DNA of 64,000 nucleotides from Chryseosolibacter sp964551035. GTDB lineage: Bacteria; Bacteroidota; Bacteroidia; Cytophagales; Cyclobacteriaceae. The stretch is taken from NCBI GenBank assembly GCA_964551035.1, contig CAZKBK010000006.1:62001-126000 (forward strand), given 5' to 3'. A program made the position numbers and the translations under genes. Shown here piece by piece: positions 60,875 to 64,000 of this stretch. The number at the start of each line of letters is the position of its first letter. Position 1 is the first letter of the stretch. The notes beneath the pieces are model-generated. The model was not told the origin of the DNA, made no database searches, and worked only from the letters and a program-made list of their open reading frames with translations.

Positions 60875-62416
60875 GTGAAGCTTACTGTTTTCATCGTACT
60901 CTTTTGTGTGACAACCCTCTCCGCATTTGGCCAAACGGCCAGGAAACTGGTTTTTCCCGAATGGCATGGTTGGGACGTGACCAACGAAAACGAGGAACTG
61001 TCTTTCCGGGTCACGGCCATCAACGGCGACTCGGCCTTCTTTTCCATGGAGGGCGCTGAAGAAACGGGCATCGAATTCGATTCGCTGGGAAATTTCAAAT
61101 GGACTCCCACGTTCGAGTTTGCCGACCGGGTGGACCTGAGTCGTGAAGTCACCGTAATCTTCCAGGCGCTTTGGCCGGACGGTACCCGCGCCCGCGAACA
61201 GGTTACGTTTACCGTCAACCATGTCAACCGCCCGCCAGTCGTGGAAGACCTTCCGGTCTTTTATGTAAAACAGGCAACCAGCAATATCTACCAGATCCCC
61301 CAGGAATACGTCTACGACCCGGACGGCGACCCGTTGGTGTTCGAGGCCCTGCCCTACCAGATGCCAGAGGCCTCCGAACTGACCTCGCAGGGCGTGCTGC
61401 GATGGACGCCGTCCCGAAGCCAGTTCATGAACCTTCGGGCGAATCCCCTCTTCCTGGAGTTCGTCGTCCAGGACCAGCCATCGAAGGCTGAAACCCGCGG
61501 CAAAATAAAGGTAGCGCAAACCCAGCTCGATCTGCCGCCGGAGCTCTTAATCGTGCCGGTCGATACGGTGATGTCTATCAACGAGGATGAGACCCTCAAC
61601 CTGAAGATCTATTTGTCGGACCCCAATGGCGACGACAACATCCGCAGTTCCGGGTTCCTCTCCAATGATACCCGTGTGCCCGACAAGGCGCTGAAACAAA
61701 ATACACCCCTGCAGCAGGAATTCATCTGGACACCGGGATATGAATTTACGGATGATGTCCAGAAGTACCTCACCATCGAGCTGACCTTCTTCGTGATCGA
61801 CAAGTCCAACAACCGGACGCAAAAAAGGATCTGGGTCCAGGTGAACGACGCTGAAAACCTCGAGAAGAAGGATGCCCATCTTTTTGGTAAATACCGGAGC
61901 AACCTGATCGAAGCGGTAATTCTCATCCAGCAGCTCGATGCCAATCAAAAAAAACTCAACGTTGAATATAAGAAGGCGCGGAAGGGCAAAAAGAACCGCT
62001 CGATCCTCAACGCCTCGCTGGGTGCGGTGACGGGTCTCTCTCCCGTGGTCATCGAGCAGGCGGATCAATCAAAGATCGTTTCCGGCATCGGCGGCACCAC
62101 CGTGCTCACCCTGGGCACACTCGAGGCTACGGAAGTAATCGGGCGTTCCAAGGACCGCATCCTTGATCTTCTGAAAAGCAGCATTGACGTTCGCAACAAG
62201 GTACAGGCTGCCGGCGACGAGTTTGCGCGAAAGTATGCGTTGAAATCCGCGCGCCGCAACAGCGAATTCGATAAGGATATCGAAAAGCTCCGCGCCGTGC
62301 TCAGCGACCAACGGATCATCTTGTTGGAACTGGACAGCTATTCGAAGAATCCCCGCAAAATCGATGACAGAGATATCAAAGGGACGTTCGTCGACTTCGA
62401 GCCGGAGATGCGATAA
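60875..62416 (+). CDS. Large secreted protein with Ig-like (He_PIG-type) domains and helical C-terminal region
   Basis: From GTG 60875 the product has about 513 residues with a clean signal peptide (MKLTVFIVLFCVTTLSAFGQ). Three tandem beta-sandwich modules of cadherin/putative-Ig type follow, marked by FKWTPTFEFADRV, VYDPDGDPLVFEALP, LRWTPSRSQF, LSDPNGDDNI and FIWTPGYEFTDDV. The C-terminal 170 residues are helical and Lys/Arg/Asp-rich (LNVEYKKARKGKKNRSILNA; 20). An earlier start at 60806 or 60824 would bury the signal peptide. No catalytic motif seen. Perhaps a surface or gliding-related protein; this is a guess. Confidence 0.75.
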   Translation: MKLTVFIVLFCVTTLSAFGQTARKLVFPEWHGWDVTNENEELSFRVTAINGDSAFFSMEGAEETGIEFDSLGNFKWTPTFEFADRVDLSREVTVIFQALWPDGTRAREQVTFTVNHVNRPPVVEDLPVFYVKQATSNIYQIPQEYVYDPDGDPLVFEALPYQMPEASELTSQGVLRWTPSRSQFMNLRANPLFLEFVVQDQPSKAETRGKIKVAQTQLDLPPELLIVPVDTVMSINEDETLNLKIYLSDPNGDDNIRSSGFLSNDTRVPDKALKQNTPLQQEFIWTPGYEFTDDVQKYLTIELTFFVIDKSNNRTQKRIWVQVNDAENLEKKDAHLFGKYRSNLIEAVILIQQLDANQKKLNVEYKKARKGKKNRSILNASLGAVTGLSPVVIEQADQSKIVSGIGGTTVLTLGTLEATEVIGRSKDRILDLLKSSIDVRNKVQAAGDEFARKYALKSARRNSEFDKDIEKLRAVLSDQRIILLELDSYSKNPRKIDDRDIKGTFVDFEPEMR

Positions 62417-62499
62417 ACAAAAGCGGAAATTTTCGGGCCAGTTGCAAGCGTTAGGTTGAGGCTACCACTTTCGTGGGATCAGGACGCCGGCAAAAGCCC

Positions 62500-62796
62500 T
62501 CAGAGCCCCACCTCTTGTGCCAGGAACTGCTTCGCGCCGTCGGGGCCGGTAATCTTCAGCACCGCGGAACTCGTTTCTACCGTAAGCGCGAAGGTAAAGA
62601 AGTCGCAGCACAAGCGTTCGGTCTTGACAAACTCGACAATCCGGTCGATGGTTTCGTCGCTGCCATCAAAACGATACGTAAATCCATCTTCGGATTCGGT
62701 TCGCTCCGTAACCAACATCTTAAGTTCCGCAATCACGGTGGATTTCCGCCGCCTCAGTTCCGGCGTCGTGAGCTTGCAGGTAAGGGTTGCATCCAT
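62500..62796 (-). CDS. Small conserved protein with a paired-Cys motif, unknown function
   Basis: From ATG 62796 the 98-residue protein has an N-terminal strand-helix (LTTPELRRRKSTVIAELKML; 20), DGFTYRFDGSDETIDRIVEF (20), and KTERLCCDFFTFAL with an adjacent Cys pair, followed by ITGPDGAKQFL. I associate this pattern (ERxCCxFxxF then TGPxG) with a small unnamed family found near metal-resistance genes in other bacteria, but no metal gene is here. The longer frame from 62829 adds eleven residues. Lies 49 nt after the deacetylase fusion gene on the same strand. Confidence 0.65.
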   Translation of the reverse strand: MDATLTCKLTTPELRRRKSTVIAELKMLVTERTESEDGFTYRFDGSDETIDRIVEFVKTERLCCDFFTFALTVETSSAVLKITGPDGAKQFLAQEVGL

Positions 62797-62845
62797 AAGG
62801 CATAGTGTCTGTACGACATTGAAACGCAATCCGACACAGCACGGT

Positions 62846-64000
62846 TCAGTTTTCCGGTTGGTGATGGCGCCAGTGGTTCGCCGCCTCGATCATTGTAGTA
62901 ACCCAGAAATCCCCTTCATGGGCCTTCAGCCAGGCCAGGAACTGATTATGTTGTTTCAGGTCGACATTCAATGCATGGCCTCCACCGACGCCGTGAAACA
63001 ACACGACCAGCAAGGCGTTCTCGTCTCTCGCCTTCGCGGCCCAGACGGTCAGTTGATCGGCATTGCGCTCATCGACAACATAACAAGAAACGTTTTTGAG
63101 GTTGAGGTTATCCGTGGTGTTGAGTTGGCCGTTAACCCCCCTCATCGCAACAAATTTGTCCGCAATCTCATTGATGAATGATCCGTCGCCGGTGTCGGTA
63201 TCGCCACACGTGTAGGCAAATGTCCTTTCACCTTTGCCATCCAGTGACTTGAGAAAGGCGTTGGTCATTTCAATCTCCCGAACGATTTCTTTGGTCGAAT
63301 ACGCGCCGAGGTCGTTGTCAGGTGAAACCCACGACCGTCCCGGCTTGGCACCGTCGCAAGGGTGAAACCAGGTGTGGTTGCCCAGTTCGTGACCGCGTGA
63401 TGCCACCTGTCGCCAGTCTTCCATGCGATCCTTACAGCCAGGGAAGGCGACAGAAAGGTAGAAGGTTGCGTTGAATCCGAGCGAATCCAACACGGGTATG
63501 GCGTGGTCAAGGTGTACCGCGAGGGCGTCGTCGTAAGTGAGCACGACGGCAGCCTTTTTCCCATGCCACAATTTTGACGTATCCGTCAACCGTGCCTGAA
63601 ACGGCGAAGCCGGGAGTCCCGCCTTGTTGTAAAAGTTCACCGGATGGGGGTTGTCGGCCCACGCATAACGCACATAAGCCGGGAATGGCACATCGTCATG
63701 CCACACAACGACCGTGTTACCGTCGATCTTCGCATGGGCCCAGACAAACCTGCGGTCGGCGCCGGCGACGGCAATCCATCGAAGGTCCTTCCCGTCGGAC
63801 GAAACCAGTCCGCCTCCTGTATTCGTAAAATGCAGCGTGACACGATTGGCGTCCACTTCGGCAGCGGCGAACGTTGGCCCGGAATGAATCACGTCCTTTT
63901 CGCCGTAGGCAATCTTACGCGCGGCCAACGCCAGCCGATCGCCGATGGGCTTTTTATTACCGGGATGAATGTCATTCCATTCGCCCAGGTCAATGGCAAC
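62846..64000 (-). CDS. Sialate O-acetylesterase / polysaccharide deacetylase fusion (N-terminus beyond window)
   Basis: The frame is open to the right edge; 384 codons are visible. The first part is the end of a SASA-type carbohydrate esterase, with DLGEWNDIHPGNK (catalytic Asp-x-x-His), LHFTNTGGGLVS, WAHAKIDGN, YVRYAWADNPH and LPASPFQARL. It passes into a NodB/CE4 polysaccharide deacetylase domain with VVLTYDDALAVHLDHAIPVL (metal Asp pair), GHELGNHTWFHPC (His pair) and LVVLFHGVGGGHAL. Both halves remove acetyl groups from glycans, so it may deacetylate an acetylated plant or surface polysaccharide. The signal peptide should be upstream of the window. Confidence 0.85.
   Translation of the reverse strand, partial: VAIDLGEWNDIHPGNKKPIGDRLALAARKIAYGEKDVIHSGPTFAAAEVDANRVTLHFTNTGGGLVSSDGKDLRWIAVAGADRRFVWAHAKIDGNTVVVWHDDVPFPAYVRYAWADNPHPVNFYNKAGLPASPFQARLTDTSKLWHGKKAAVVLTYDDALAVHLDHAIPVLDSLGFNATFYLSVAFPGCKDRMEDWRQVASRGHELGNHTWFHPCDGAKPGRSWVSPDNDLGAYSTKEIVREIEMTNAFLKSLDGKGERTFAYTCGDTDTGDGSFINEIADKFVAMRGVNGQLNTTDNLNLKNVSCYVVDERNADQLTVWAAKARDENALLVVLFHGVGGGHALNVDLKQHNQFLAWLKAHEGDFWVTTMIEAANHWRHHQPEN

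Overview
The window reads as chromosomal DNA of a Bacteroidota bacterium, probably an aerobic Cytophagales-like lineage. Support: a PorZ-type protein of the type IX secretion system (T9SS), TonB-dependent receptor and CarboxypepD_reg domains, LytS/LytT-type and OmpR-type two-component pairs, a ferredoxin, PPC and homogentisate dioxygenase of the Bacteroidota kind, and the TAnnTTTG -7 promoter element in front of many genes. It is most often 18-22 nt upstream of the start codon. The lineage below phylum is inference. There are no rRNA or tRNA genes that I could recognise, no CRISPR array, and no transposase or integrase.

Positions 1-11500 are a surface-polysaccharide (O-antigen/capsule-like) locus, clearly more AT-rich than the rest. 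A Wzz-like chain-length regulator (left edge, minus strand) faces a tightly overlapped plus-strand operon: WlbA/WbpB-type sugar-nucleotide oxidase, Wzx-type flippase, a membrane-anchored glucuronyl C5-epimerase-like protein, a Wzy-type polymerase, an O-antigen ligase-type protein, a GT4 glycosyltransferase and a WbpI/WecB-type 2-epimerase. Then come a GT2 glycosyltransferase, an SDR epimerase/reductase and a convergent methyltransferase. A WecA-type initiating transferase and a DegT-type sugar aminotransferase follow (11.7-13.9 kb) in GC-richer DNA. The combination suggests a polymer with 2,3-diacetamido uronic acids, some of which may be epimerised at C5 after polymerisation.

From 14 to 33.8 kb lie mostly housekeeping genes: pheS, a 3-hydroxyacyl-CoA dehydrogenase, a lipoprotein with a degenerate Rieske fold, a MoxR ATPase, pyrH-frr, a biotin carboxyl carrier protein, a TPP riboswitch with a TonB-dependent receptor (probable thiamin uptake), a UbiA prenyltransferase, purN, a small cyclase/thioesterase/hmgA group, a C-terminal processing protease, an RIC-type di-iron protein, ruvX, def, a methionine aminotransferase plus omega-amidase pair, and purH. 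Positions 34.0-39.6 kb hold the cell-shape operon mreBCD-mrdA-rodA.

From 39.6 to 64 kb: a conserved unknown, a ferredoxin, tdk-porZ-recO, an OmpR-type two-component system with TTAACAT direct repeats upstream, a DUF1573 protein with a clear terminator, ppc, an ECF sigma factor with a membrane anti-sigma/TonB fusion, a stand-alone S23/Avd-type four-helix-bundle gene enclosed by inverted arrays of a 7-bp repeat, a LytTR system, a CarboxypepD_reg protein, aspartate aminotransferase, recR, clpS, a sodium:solute symporter, an alkyltransferase-like protein, a large secreted Ig-like protein, and at the right edge a sialate-O-acetylesterase/polysaccharide-deacetylase fusion cut by the window end.

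The observations I consider most worth pursuing are the C5-epimerase inside a diamino-uronate polysaccharide locus, and the S23/Avd gene held between inverted heptad-repeat arrays. Both are inferences from sequence by eye; no database search was possible.
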